Shown: in pieces, positions 34,066 to 42,500 of the stretch
Layout of the letters: every line of letters begins with the position of its first letter
Position numbering within the stretch: the first letter of the stretch is position 1
NCBI GenBank assembly: GCA_008080745.1
Contig: SHMX01000001.1
Location: 434,617-498,616 of the forward strand
Length of the DNA: 64,000 nt
Direction of reading: 5' to 3'
From: Candidatus Thorarchaeota archaeon
Lineage (GTDB): Archaea > Asgardarchaeota > Thorarchaeia > Thorarchaeales > Thorarchaeaceae
Position numbers and translations under genes: made by a program
The notes under the pieces: model-generated
What the model was told of the DNA's origin: nothing
Seen by the model: the letters and a program-made list of their open reading frames with translations, nothing else
The model's database searches: none

Positions 34066-36708
34066 CTACACTAACGGTTGATAGCCCATGTAATTGTCCG
34101 TATCTACCGAGGTCTCAGCATGTTCTAATATCCTCTTTACACTATCTAAAGCTCCAAATCGGAACAACGGTCTATTGTTATTTCCACATTGATAGGAATA
34201 GGTACAGAGTGGACATCCATCCACAGTTTTACAGTCACATTGCTTTAGTATGATTTCAGTACGTTCCAGAGCATCGTCAAATCGTTTGAAAAGCAGCTTT
34301 GATGCTCCATTACCGCCCGGGCTACCATCATATACAAAGATAATTCCAGAGTCACCCATCGATACTCCACCTATTTCACGGGTGCCACCTCCTGTAAGCA
34401 TGTCACTAGACTCAATCACAACATGCTCCAATGCATGAAAAGCTCCACCATAAAGCTCAGCAGGACCCATTACTGGTCCCTCCAGTTGGGTCATTTTTCC
34501 AGCAATGTAGTCATTGATTGGCTTGACAGGTTCTGGTGCTCGAAAAGCAAATCCACGGGTCTTGAAGCTATACTCTATCGGAGCTGGAATGTCCAACCGT
34601 TCTAACACAGTACCAGAACGAGTTTCTCGTTTCACATACCCATATACAGTCTGTGTCATTTCTAAGGTACAATAAAGCATCTTCAATCCAAGTAATTCTT
34701 GTTCCTCATTTACACTGAGAATCTTTGGAAAAGTCTGATAGAGAGGACGAGTGTGGAAAGAACGATCTTGAAAAGGAACCACCTTTGCTCGTCCAAGACC
34801 AGAAGTGTACTTGAAATCCACTGACATGAAATTCTGTCCACCATGAAGATATATTGCACCAGGATGTAACTCTTGGGCAGCCATGGGCATTGAGCGCTCT
34901 CCTAATGTCTTACGGTCAAATTTGATTTGAACAGTATCACCAATTCCCCGTATGCTATAACTTCGCCATTTCTTCTGTGCTTCATCATAATTTACCACTC
35001 GAATATTACCCTTAGAGTCTATCTTCAGTAGCCCTTCTTCAACCAGTTGGTCTAGAGTCTTTCTTTGCTGAGGAAAGGTATCAATATGCAATTTTCCACT
35101 AAAAGCAGCTGCAATAAGCTGATAATAACTAACAACTTCATTATCTGGTTCCATATATGCCGCATCGATATCCGTGAAATACTTGTCAGGTTTGTGCTTG
35201 TAAAAGGAAGATATAGGATCTTTTTCTCGAAGAGCCAGTATAGCTACACTCTCCTGTCCTTTTCTTCCCGCTCTTCCAATTCTTTGTGTCAAGCGAGTTA
35301 TAGAAACAATCATGCTGACTACGCTATCTAAATCACCAATATCTATCCCTAATTCAAGGGTAGGAGTTGACACTAGGATTTGTAATTCTCCAGACTTAAA
35401 TTGATTCTCAACTTTAGTGCGATACTTTTTGGGAAGTCCTGCTCGATGCACCATAGAACGAACACCGATGTCACGAAGTAACATATTCAATACTTCAGCT
35501 TCTGAATGGGTATTCCCGAAAACCAATGTCTTGAACCCCCCACTTCTCAGCATTTGAACTAAGTTAACTATCATGCGATACTTACTTCGAACCTCGGGAT
35601 AGTACATCATGAAATGAATGGGGCCTCTTCTTGCTGATGCGGACTCGATGAGATGTGTATCAACATCGAATAAAAGATCTGCAAACTCCTTAGGGTTAGA
35701 AATGGTAGCTGAAGCACCTATTTTTTGAAAATCTCCACACTCAAGTTCTAGACGCTTGAGGATATAGAAGATATTCGACCCCATCGAACCAGTATACAGA
35801 TGAATTTCGTCCAATACAACGTATTTTACCGTTCTAAGAAGGGGAATAAGCTGGGATCTTGCATATCCAAGATGGTAATGAAGAACATCAGGGTTAGTAA
35901 GAAGTAAATCAGGTGGGCAATCATATATCTTTCTTCGAGCATGTTGAGCCACATCACCGTCAAATATTGCCACGGTCAGGCTTGATTGCTTACACATCTT
36001 CTTGATTTTCTCATATTGATCTCGTGCTAACGCCTTGGTAGGATAGACCAAAAGAGCTCGAACGCCTGGATTCATGAAGCTCTCTTGGATGGTTTCTGTT
36101 AACTTCTGAATGATTGGAAGGATGAAGCCCTCTGTTTTTCCCTGAGCCGTTGGGGCTGCAATGACCACGTTTTCACCTGATCTAATGGCATCAAATGCCT
36201 TCTCTTGAAAGAGATAGAGATTATCGATTCCTTTGCCCTTCAGGTATTTCTTAAGCCGTCTGGAGATTAAAAGGTCGTCCAGTGGGCATCCATACTCGGC
36301 ATCGGTAGCAGGCATGAATTCATACTTAACTAGATAATCTATGCCAGCGTCAAGTATGGAAGAGATTCCATCCGGAATAGTTGATAAATCAGCACCCCCT
36401 GCCCTCACTGCTTTTTGTATCTCGGTCTTGGTTTGAACACGTCCTCGACTGTGTTGTTTCTTTGTTTTTCTTCGCGATGGTTCTGATTTGGAGGATGTTA
36501 TTTTTCTTGTAGTTGTCGGTGTAATATCACCAGATTGAATGGCTTTTGTGTATGCATCATACGCATCAAACAAGTCGGTGTTTCTTCCACCAATAGAGAG
36601 TTCAGCACCACATCCCGTGCAAAGAACCGTCCATACTGGTCCTCCGCGTTTTATATCCAATTTTGAGCCGCATTTTGCACAATGTAGTACTGGCACATCA
36701 ATCACCAA
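34066..36708 (-). CDS. DEAD/DEAH helicase of the Hrq1/MrfA type with C-terminal MZB domain
   Basis: About 880 residues. An N-terminal zinc ribbon (CAKCGSKL..CTGCGAEL) precedes a basic linker. The SF2 core has motif I APTAQGKTEGF, motif II DEIHLYTG, motif III GASATISN, motif V STPTLELGIDIG and motif VI RIGRAGRKGQ. The C-terminal part contains the four-Cys MZB (DUF1998) signature CDCKTVDGCPLCTYSYQCG. Bacterial MrfA and fungal Hrq1 with this layout are repair helicases. The 10-base gap before arcS suggests cotranscription, perhaps incidental. The start is uncertain: TTG 36708, GTG 36705 or GTG 36696. Confidence 0.88.
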   Translation of the reverse strand: MVIDVPVLHCAKCGSKLDIKRGGPVWTVLCTGCGAELSIGGRNTDLFDAYDAYTKAIQSGDITPTTTRKITSSKSEPSRRKTKKQHSRGRVQTKTEIQKAVRAGGADLSTIPDGISSILDAGIDYLVKYEFMPATDAEYGCPLDDLLISRRLKKYLKGKGIDNLYLFQEKAFDAIRSGENVVIAAPTAQGKTEGFILPIIQKLTETIQESFMNPGVRALLVYPTKALARDQYEKIKKMCKQSSLTVAIFDGDVAQHARRKIYDCPPDLLLTNPDVLHYHLGYARSQLIPLLRTVKYVVLDEIHLYTGSMGSNIFYILKRLELECGDFQKIGASATISNPKEFADLLFDVDTHLIESASARRGPIHFMMYYPEVRSKYRMIVNLVQMLRSGGFKTLVFGNTHSEAEVLNMLLRDIGVRSMVHRAGLPKKYRTKVENQFKSGELQILVSTPTLELGIDIGDLDSVVSMIVSITRLTQRIGRAGRKGQESVAILALREKDPISSFYKHKPDKYFTDIDAAYMEPDNEVVSYYQLIAAAFSGKLHIDTFPQQRKTLDQLVEEGLLKIDSKGNIRVVNYDEAQKKWRSYSIRGIGDTVQIKFDRKTLGERSMPMAAQELHPGAIYLHGGQNFMSVDFKYTSGLGRAKVVPFQDRSFHTRPLYQTFPKILSVNEEQELLGLKMLYCTLEMTQTVYGYVKRETRSGTVLERLDIPAPIEYSFKTRGFAFRAPEPVKPINDYIAGKMTQLEGPVMGPAELYGGAFHALEHVVIESSDMLTGGGTREIGGVSMGDSGIIFVYDGSPGGNGASKLLFKRFDDALERTEIILKQCDCKTVDGCPLCTYSYQCGNNNRPLFRFGALDSVKRILEHAETSVDTDNYMGYQPLV

Positions 36709-36908
36709 TTATCTAAGTTTCGCATGAAACAAATCTTATCAAAGTTTAGCACTGACAGTTCGTTATTGATTGTTGCATTAAATAATCCTATGAAGAAGGA
36801 GAAAGTAGCAATACGGTTTTTTGAAGTAAAAATAAGAGATAGTCACCAGAATAACACTTAATCGAAAAGAGGTACAAGCATAAACCACTGATTTGCGAGG
36901 GACCTTCA

Positions 36909-37967
36909 GTGGAAGAAAATAAATTAGCTAGTCAAGCCATCATTGAAAAAATTGACAAAATAGTTGATGCATCAATAGCCTGTCAGTGGAAAGATGATTT
37001 GGAGATATCCAAAAGATATTCAGAACCGCTCATCAAGAGATGCAAACAAGACATTGCATATCATTTGGAATTTCTTGCTACTGCAGTTCGCATTGAAAGC
37101 CCATCGATTTTTAGTTCGTATCTAATCTGGGTAAAAGTACTGTTTGCCAATCTCAAGGTCCCAGAAGCAGAATTTACCAAAAATCTAGACTGCATCAAAC
37201 GAGTCCTTCCCAAATATATTACAAAAAAGCTGGCAAAGATAGCTATAGAATATATAGAAATAGGATTGAAAGAATTTTTCTCTGCAAGTTCATCCATTCC
37301 AACACTAATGGGACCTGATGCCCCAATGGCGGCTATGGCAACACAGTATCTAAACTCGCTGTTGAAAGGAGACCGTCGTGCTGCTAGTGCAATGATTATG
37401 GATGCCGTCAAAGAGGGTACAGCTATCAAAGACATCTATCTCAATATCTTTGAGAGAACCCAACAGGAGATAGGGCGACTTTGGCAAATCAACCAGATTA
37501 ATGTTGCACAGGAGCACTATTGTACTGCTGCAACTCAATTAATTATGGCACAATTATACCCATTCCTGTTTAATAGTGAAAAGAAAGGACATACTATGGT
37601 GGCAACTTGCATCTCTGGAGAGCTGCATGAGATTGGTGTTCGCATGGTAGCGGATATCTTCGAGATTGACGGGTGGAATACATTCTATCTTGGTGCAAGC
37701 ACACCCATGCAAGATATCATTCAAACCATAATTGATCGAGATGCTTCATTACTGGCTATCTCTGCAACCCTTCCAACTAACATTCCAAAGGTACAAAATC
37801 TAATAGATGCAGTTCGTGCAAGAGAAGATTTGGGACATGTCAAGATACTTGTTGGAGGGCGTCCATTCACGATGGATACCAAACTCTGGAGAAAAGTAGG
37901 TGCTGATGGAACTGCAATGAATGCAGAAGAGGCCGTGATAGTTGGAAACAAACTGGTAGGAGAATAA
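36909..37967 (+). CDS. Cobalamin-binding sensor with CarH-like W-x9-EH cap motif
   Basis: A 352-residue soluble protein, GTG start. Residues 1-135 are helical. Residues 145-215 form a four-helix cap containing Trp192 then Glu202-His203 (LWQINQINVAQEHYC), exactly the W-x9-EH spacing of light-sensing CarH/LitR proteins. Residues 225-350 are a B12-binding Rossmann domain with the E-x-H-x-x-G ligand loop GELHEIGVRM (His240 is the expected lower axial ligand) and VGGRPF. The CarH upper-ligand His next to Trp is Gln here. No DNA-binding domain is present, and a histidine kinase gene follows 3 bases later. It probably senses adenosylcobalamin, light, or both, and feeds that kinase (inference). Confidence 0.85.
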   Translation: MEENKLASQAIIEKIDKIVDASIACQWKDDLEISKRYSEPLIKRCKQDIAYHLEFLATAVRIESPSIFSSYLIWVKVLFANLKVPEAEFTKNLDCIKRVLPKYITKKLAKIAIEYIEIGLKEFFSASSSIPTLMGPDAPMAAMATQYLNSLLKGDRRAASAMIMDAVKEGTAIKDIYLNIFERTQQEIGRLWQINQINVAQEHYCTAATQLIMAQLYPFLFNSEKKGHTMVATCISGELHEIGVRMVADIFEIDGWNTFYLGASTPMQDIIQTIIDRDASLLAISATLPTNIPKVQNLIDAVRAREDLGHVKILVGGRPFTMDTKLWRKVGADGTAMNAEEAVIVGNKLVGE

Positions 37968-37970
37968 TAT

Positions 37971-39167
37971 ATGAGTCGTATAGAAGATTCGAGAGGGTTT
38001 GTTGTCATCGCTAACGAAGATGGACAGATTACACACATTTTACGTGATGATATACATATTTTTGACGAATATGACTCACTGCCAACTCTCTTAGAATTAA
38101 TGGATTCTGAGAGTGTATCAAAAGCAGAGTCATTTCTCTCAGCCATTCGAACAGAGAAGGCAATATACGGATGGGAGATGAATCTTGTAATAGATGGAAA
38201 GGTAACTCTAGTTTATTTTGTGGGGGCTGCTCATCAGAATGAAATTCTTCTCATTGCTTCTACAGACCCATATGGAACCCATAGTTATTTTGATGAACTC
38301 ATTAGAATCAACAATGACCAAGTAAATGCCTTTCGAACTGCTCTAAAAGATGTCTTTCTAATGTCTACATCGGAATCAGAGCAAGTTGAAGAGATGTACA
38401 CTCGATTCATGCAGCTCAATAATGAGCTAGCTGCCATGCAACGAGACCTCGCAAGAAAGAACAGAGAATTGATAAAACTCAATGAACAAAAGAGTAGATT
38501 CATCGGAATGATGGCACATGATCTGCGAAGCCCTCTCACATCCATTGTACTATTGAGTGATTTTGTCCTCTTGGGTAGTAAAGAACGATTAGCATTAGAT
38601 GAAATTGAAGCTTTAGAGCAAATAACTAAAATGAGCAAATATATGGCGAATATAATCGGAGACCTACTTGATCTATCGGTCATCGAATCAGGTCACCTAA
38701 CTCTGAAGAAAGAACGAAAGTCGATAGCGGAGTCAATACAGCGTTGTGTGAAACTAAACCAGTTAATCGCAGATAAGAAAGAGATTACGATTATTTTTAG
38801 ACAGGAAGGTGATATACCTGAGCTAATGATGGATGTTTCCAAGATAGATCAAGTAATAAATAATCTGATTAGTAACGCCATCAAATATTCGCCCGAAAAC
38901 ACCACCATAATAATCACTCTTTGGAGTCAAAATGGGAAGGTAATTGTAGATGTTGCGGATGAAGGGCAAGGTATTCCCAAAGACGAATTGGGCCAAATCT
39001 TTACACCATATGGTAAGACAACTGCTAAGACAACTGGCGGAGAGAAAAGTATAGGACTTGGACTGATTATTGTCAAAAAGATTGTTGAAGCCCATAAAGG
39101 GACAATCATGGTACGGAGTGAACCTCAAAATGGGGCCACATTTTCTTTTACAATCCCTATTGAATGA
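37971..39167 (+). CDS. Soluble histidine kinase coupled to the B12 sensor
   Basis: A 398-residue kinase whose AGGAG site lies in the end of the upstream sensor gene. Residues 1-105 form a small sensory domain (YGWEMNLVIDGKVTLVYF), then a coiled coil (130-170). The HisKA H-box is MMAHDLRSPLTSI with His183. The ATPase part has N-box VINNLISNAIKYS, G1 DEGQGIP and G2 KSIGLGLIIVKKI. No transmembrane segment, so it takes its signal inside the cell, most likely from the B12 protein. No response regulator is in the window, so its target is unknown. Confidence 0.93.
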   Translation: MSRIEDSRGFVVIANEDGQITHILRDDIHIFDEYDSLPTLLELMDSESVSKAESFLSAIRTEKAIYGWEMNLVIDGKVTLVYFVGAAHQNEILLIASTDPYGTHSYFDELIRINNDQVNAFRTALKDVFLMSTSESEQVEEMYTRFMQLNNELAAMQRDLARKNRELIKLNEQKSRFIGMMAHDLRSPLTSIVLLSDFVLLGSKERLALDEIEALEQITKMSKYMANIIGDLLDLSVIESGHLTLKKERKSIAESIQRCVKLNQLIADKKEITIIFRQEGDIPELMMDVSKIDQVINNLISNAIKYSPENTTIIITLWSQNGKVIVDVADEGQGIPKDELGQIFTPYGKTTAKTTGGEKSIGLGLIIVKKIVEAHKGTIMVRSEPQNGATFSFTIPIE

Positions 39168-39245
39168 CATTGGTATATCCAAAGGGTTTTAAGCATTTGT
39201 GCAAAAATCATGCACAGACGCCCCCTACCACGGGAGATGGATAAT

Positions 39246-39599
39246 ATGGTAGAAGAAATTAAAGCAGACGAACTTGAGAAAATTGTATCGGAAAACAAAG
39301 TAGTCTTTCTGGACTGTCACGCTACTTGGTGCGGGCCTTGTAAGACACTTAGCCCAATTCTTGAAGAGTTAGATGAAAAATTTGCCGAGAAAGGACTGAA
39401 GGTAGTTAAGTTGGATGTTGATCAAAACAGAGAATTCAGCATGACCCATCAGGTCACTGGTGTACCCAGTGTTTTCGTATACAGTGAAGGAAAGCAAGTA
39501 GTATTTGACGATGGCAAGGGTCAGAAGATGGATAGATTAGTGGGAGTAATGCCACCCGAAATCTACTCACAGATAGCAGAAGAACTCTTGACAGCGTAA
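39246..39599 (+). CDS. Thioredoxin 1
   Basis: About 117 residues from the ATG at 39246, nine bases after GGGAG; longer starts (39210, 39237) lack this spacing. One thioredoxin fold with the redox site TWCGPCK and the cis-Pro VTGVPSVFV. It reduces disulfides in target proteins. The active-site Trp is preceded by an HAT triplet instead of the usual WAxW. A second thioredoxin gene follows in the same direction after a terminator hairpin. Confidence 0.95.
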   Translation: MVEEIKADELEKIVSENKVVFLDCHATWCGPCKTLSPILEELDEKFAEKGLKVVKLDVDQNREFSMTHQVTGVPSVFVYSEGKQVVFDDGKGQKMDRLVGVMPPEIYSQIAEELLTA

Positions 39600-39616
39600 A
39601 TAATTATGTTCAAAGC

Positions 39617-39655
39617 ACCAAAGGGATACCGTCTCTTTGGTCATTCTCTCTTTTT
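39617..39655 (+). terminator. Terminator after thioredoxin 1
   Basis: ACCAAAG (39617-39623) pairs with CTTTGGT (39635-39641), followed by a pyrimidine run ending in five T (39651-39655). Confidence 0.65.
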
Positions 39656-39701
39656 CCGGAATTACTAGTAACATTCATAGGTCTTAGCGTATTCTGTTTT
39701 C

Positions 39702-40070
39702 ATGGTTACCATGGTAAAAGATGTAGGTCCTAAAGAAATCGAAGATATAATCAAAGACACGAGGCTTGTGTTTGTTGATTGTTGGGCTCCTTGGTGTGGT
39801 CCCTGCCGAGCACTTGCACCAGTTTTAGAGGAGTTGGAAACGGAATACGAAGATAATCCAGATGTAAAAATTCTAAAGTTAAATACAGAAGATCATCGTA
39901 GTTACGCAGTAGAGAAACGAATTACTGCAATTCCCTGTGTTCTTGTCTTTTTAGATGGAAAACCAGCAAGCTTTGTAGACCCATCAAGTGGAAAAGAGGA
40001 GAAAACAGATAGATTGATTGGTCTTGCAGGACCAGAGCGATACAAAACGGTAATTGAGAACTTATTATGA
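39702..40070 (+). CDS. Thioredoxin 2
   Basis: A 122-residue thioredoxin with PWCGPCR and the cis-Pro ITAIPCVLV. An extra Cys sits right after the cis-Pro (IPCV), absent in thioredoxin 1. The alternative start at 39711 (fourth residue) is as likely. The sequence differs clearly from thioredoxin 1, so it is not a recent copy. Both genes probably keep cellular thiols reduced; whether they serve different partners cannot be seen. A hairpin (GGATTCC/GGAATCC) follows the stop. Confidence 0.95.
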   Translation: MVTMVKDVGPKEIEDIIKDTRLVFVDCWAPWCGPCRALAPVLEELETEYEDNPDVKILKLNTEDHRSYAVEKRITAIPCVLVFLDGKPASFVDPSSGKEEKTDRLIGLAGPERYKTVIENLL

Positions 40071-40074
40071 TAGG

Positions 40075-40094
40075 GGATTCCAAAAATGGAATCC
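40075..40094 (+). terminator. Hairpin after thioredoxin 2
   Basis: GGATTCC (40075-40081), A5T loop, GGAATCC (40088-40094), four bases after the stop, with CTTTATT further on. Confidence 0.55.
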
Positions 40095-40154
40095 ACCTGT
40101 AGACTTTATTAACCAGAGAGGACTCTATCATCTAAGACACAAGAGGTGCAATAC

Positions 40155-40679
40155 ATGCCCATTCTACCATACGGTGATAAAACTCCAAGTATTGATTCTG
40201 AAGCATATGTAAGTCCACAAGCAACTATTGTGGGAGATGTAGAGCTATCCAAAGGTGTTAGTATTTGGCCAGGTGCTGTTATCCGTGGCGATATGGCATC
40301 TGTAAGAATTGGCGAGTATAGTTGTGTTCAGGATAGTGTTGTCATCCATGCACATTCAGAAGATAACCCTGCAATTATTGGAAACTATTCAATAGTCAGT
40401 ACTGCATCTGTACTCCATGGAGTATATATTGGGGATTCCAGCGTCATAGGGGAGGGCTGCGTCATTTTTGATGGTGCGACCCTTGGTGAAGGTGTTATGA
40501 TAGCACCAGGAAGCATTATTCCAGCTAATATAGTGATTCCACCTCGAAGTCTGAACTCTGGTGTTCCTGCATCTCAAATTAGGGAGATTTCAAAAGACGA
40601 AGTTGAAAAACAGAGAATGAAAGCTGAAACTATTTCTGATGTATTCAAGAAATTGAAGCAGTGGCAACGTACTATCTAA
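40155..40679 (+). CDS. Gamma-carbonic-anhydrase-like hexapeptide protein
   Basis: About 174 residues from the ATG at 40155, after AGAGGTG. Left-handed beta-helix repeats (IGDSSVIGEGCVIFDGATLGEG) and a C-terminal helix are typical of gamma carbonic anhydrases. Expected zinc ligands are His in VVIHAHS and His in SVLHGVYIG. The third, normally in IGHGAVLHG, is Thr here (STASVLHG). The enzyme may therefore bind metal weakly or do another acyl/hexapeptide-type reaction. The gene is convergent with the M24 protein gene, one base between stops. The carbonic-anhydrase role is uncertain. Confidence 0.85.
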   Translation: MPILPYGDKTPSIDSEAYVSPQATIVGDVELSKGVSIWPGAVIRGDMASVRIGEYSCVQDSVVIHAHSEDNPAIIGNYSIVSTASVLHGVYIGDSSVIGEGCVIFDGATLGEGVMIAPGSIIPANIVIPPRSLNSGVPASQIREISKDEVEKQRMKAETISDVFKKLKQWQRTI

Positions 40680-40680
40680 A

Positions 40681-41796
40681 CTAAAAAGTTTCACGAGCAA
40701 TATTGCTTAGATTACGACAACCTTCGTCAGTTACCTGAATCATCTCTGCTATTTTTAAACCACCGATATCAGAGTGGTATGTTGAGGGATGTATGGAGAA
40801 AATCATACCTTTTCTTAAAGCATGACCATTTTCTTTTGAGATTTGAGGTGGTTCTCGAAGGTCGAGTCCAATTGAACAGCCAATAGAGGAAACAGCTGTT
40901 TTAGTATCTATCTCTTGATAGACAGCTTCTGCAAATTCGGAAATCTTCATACCAGTATTCATAATGTTTTCAGCATTCTCACAGATAGTAACTAGGGTAT
41001 TGAACAGTCTTCTTTGAGGTTCGGAGGGGGTTCCCAAATGTAATGTTCGAGCTAATTCAGCGAAATATCCTTTATGACTAACTGTGATATCAACAACAAT
41101 GGGATCAGAGGCAGAAAGGCGCTTTCCGGAGGACTTCGCATATGGAAAAGCAATAGCTGAACCCGTGAGTACAGCTGCTCTGATTCCCCGCAATTGACCT
41201 CCAGCATTTCTCATAGCTGCTTCAATTTCAACAGAAGCCTCATCTTCGGATTTGCCAGGAGCAATTATCTCGAAAGCAGTTCGCAAGCCAATTTCTGCAA
41301 TCTTAACTGCCTCAATAATTGCATCAGTTTCTATAGAGTCCTTTACTTGACGGAGTCTCCAAAGAACTTTAGAGTAATCTGTAAAACCAGCCTTTGGGAG
41401 TATCCTTTTTACATAATCAAATTCATTAACTGATAGATAATCTTGCTGTAATCCAATCATGCCGGTACCGGCCTGAAGATCTTCAATAACAGACCTAATC
41501 ATATCCCACAATTTTGGGCTGTGTGCGCCATGCCATTCCTGAAAATTCAACTCAGGTATGGTTTCTACGATAGCCATTATAGGCTCCGTTCCAAGACTTT
41601 CAATCTGATTCTCTGATAGGATAAGGCGAGGGGTTTCATCTTTTACAATCACACTTGCCACGGGTAGTCTTTGGTCTGGAATTTCATAACCAGTCAAATA
41701 CTGAACATCAGGACCGTTGGTTATCACAATCGCATCTATTTTCTCATGCTGCATCGTCTGATGTACTTTCTCAAGTCGTTGTGGTGTGAATTGCAT
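40681..41796 (-). CDS. M24 family protein with depleted metal site (creatinase-like)
   Basis: About 371 residues from the ATG at 41796; a GTG at 41814 is possible. The N-terminal creatinase domain (VITNGPDVQYLTGYEI) and the pita-bread C-terminal domain are complete. Metal ligands are not: VVDITVSHKGYFAEL keeps one Asp and changes the second to Glu; the GHGIGL box is GCSIGL (His lost); GMIFSIHP has His for Glu; only the last Glu (LKIAEM) is kept. It may be a hydrolase that needs no dinuclear metal, like creatinase, or a binding protein. Proline peptidase activity is unlikely. Confidence 0.85.
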   Translation of the reverse strand: MQFTPQRLEKVHQTMQHEKIDAIVITNGPDVQYLTGYEIPDQRLPVASVIVKDETPRLILSENQIESLGTEPIMAIVETIPELNFQEWHGAHSPKLWDMIRSVIEDLQAGTGMIGLQQDYLSVNEFDYVKRILPKAGFTDYSKVLWRLRQVKDSIETDAIIEAVKIAEIGLRTAFEIIAPGKSEDEASVEIEAAMRNAGGQLRGIRAAVLTGSAIAFPYAKSSGKRLSASDPIVVDITVSHKGYFAELARTLHLGTPSEPQRRLFNTLVTICENAENIMNTGMKISEFAEAVYQEIDTKTAVSSIGCSIGLDLREPPQISKENGHALRKGMIFSIHPSTYHSDIGGLKIAEMIQVTDEGCRNLSNIARETF

Positions 41797-41916
41797 GATA
41801 GAACTTATCTCCACAGTAGTACACGATTAAGGTGCAAACTTCTCGTATTGCCGATTTTAGTCCCCATTTAAGCTTCACGCCGACGTCATAAAATAGAAAT
41901 GATAAAGAAAGGAAAG

Positions 41917-41994
41917 TGGCGGGACCGTCCGGATTCGAACCGGAGATACCCAACTCCGCAGGCTGGTGCCTTATCCAGGCTAGACTACGGCCCC
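41917..41994 (-). tRNA. tRNA-Arg (GCG), CCA encoded
   Basis: A cloverleaf can be drawn: acceptor GGGGCCG/CGGTCCC, D stem GTCT/AGGC, anticodon stem CCAGC/GTTGG with loop CTGCGGA (anticodon GCG, reading CGU/CGC), and T arm TCCGG-TTCGAAT-CCGGA. Discriminator G is followed by an encoded CCA (complement at 41917-41919). No intron. Confidence 0.95.
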
Positions 41995-42052
41995 ATTCCC
42001 TGCGAGTTCAAATCAACTTATAGACTCTTCGCTGTGGAAAGAATTGGAATTC

Positions 42053-42250
42053 TTATCGTGCTTGAATAAGATTCACTTCAGCACGATTGTTTCTTTTTGT
42101 AATCCGTAAGACATGCTCAGATGTTTGTAGGATGAAACTTTCACCCTCTTCCAGATTCTCAAGAACAGGACGTCCCAGAGGGCCATTGAGATATTTCTCG
42201 AATCGACAAACAACGGGAGGAGAGGGGGAAATCTCTTCTATTACGCTCAT
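42053..42250 (-). CDS. Small protein encoded between two tRNA-Arg genes
   Basis: A 65-residue protein. GAGGTC lies eight bases before the ATG, supporting translation. N-terminus is proline rich (EEISPSPPVVC), then LEEGESFILQTSEHVLRITK, two strands separated by a turn, and a short basic tail. A single beta-hairpin domain is likely. No family recognised. It is on the same strand as both tRNA genes, so it could be cotranscribed with the upstream tRNA. Confidence 0.6.
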   Translation of the reverse strand: MSVIEEISPSPPVVCRFEKYLNGPLGRPVLENLEEGESFILQTSEHVLRITKRNNRAEVNLIQAR

Positions 42251-42357
42251 TTCATTGACCTCAAATCACATAGAATAATCTCTATGATTCATAATGTATT
42301 CATTTCAGGATTATTTAAGGTCCACACTGAAAATAAGGAATTGAGAGTTGCAGAATG

Positions 42358-42432
42358 CGGGACCGCCCGGATTCGAACCGGGGATGACCAACTCCGGAGG
42401 CTGGTGCCTTATCCATGCTAGACTACGGCCCC
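42358..42432 (-). tRNA. tRNA-Arg (CCG), CCA not encoded
   Basis: Acceptor GGGGCCG/CGGTCCC, anticodon stem CCAGC/GTTGG with loop CTCCGGA (anticodon CCG, reading CGG), T arm CCCGG-TTCGAAT-CCGGG. It differs from the tRNA-Arg (GCG) 360 bases away at six of 75 positions. After discriminator G the next bases read CAT, so CCA must be added by enzyme. Confidence 0.95.
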
Positions 42433-42500
42433 ATTCCAGTGGAGCTAAAAATATCTTTAAAGAATTGCTATCGGGTTTATTCGTACTAGGATAACATATC

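Noticed and set aside
40681-41796. Annotating the M24 protein as Xaa-Pro dipeptidase
   Set aside because: The His of GHGIGL and other metal ligands are missing.
41917-42432. tRNA-Arg pair as integration (attachment) sites
   Set aside because: No integrase, and no direct repeat of a tRNA end beyond the two full genes.
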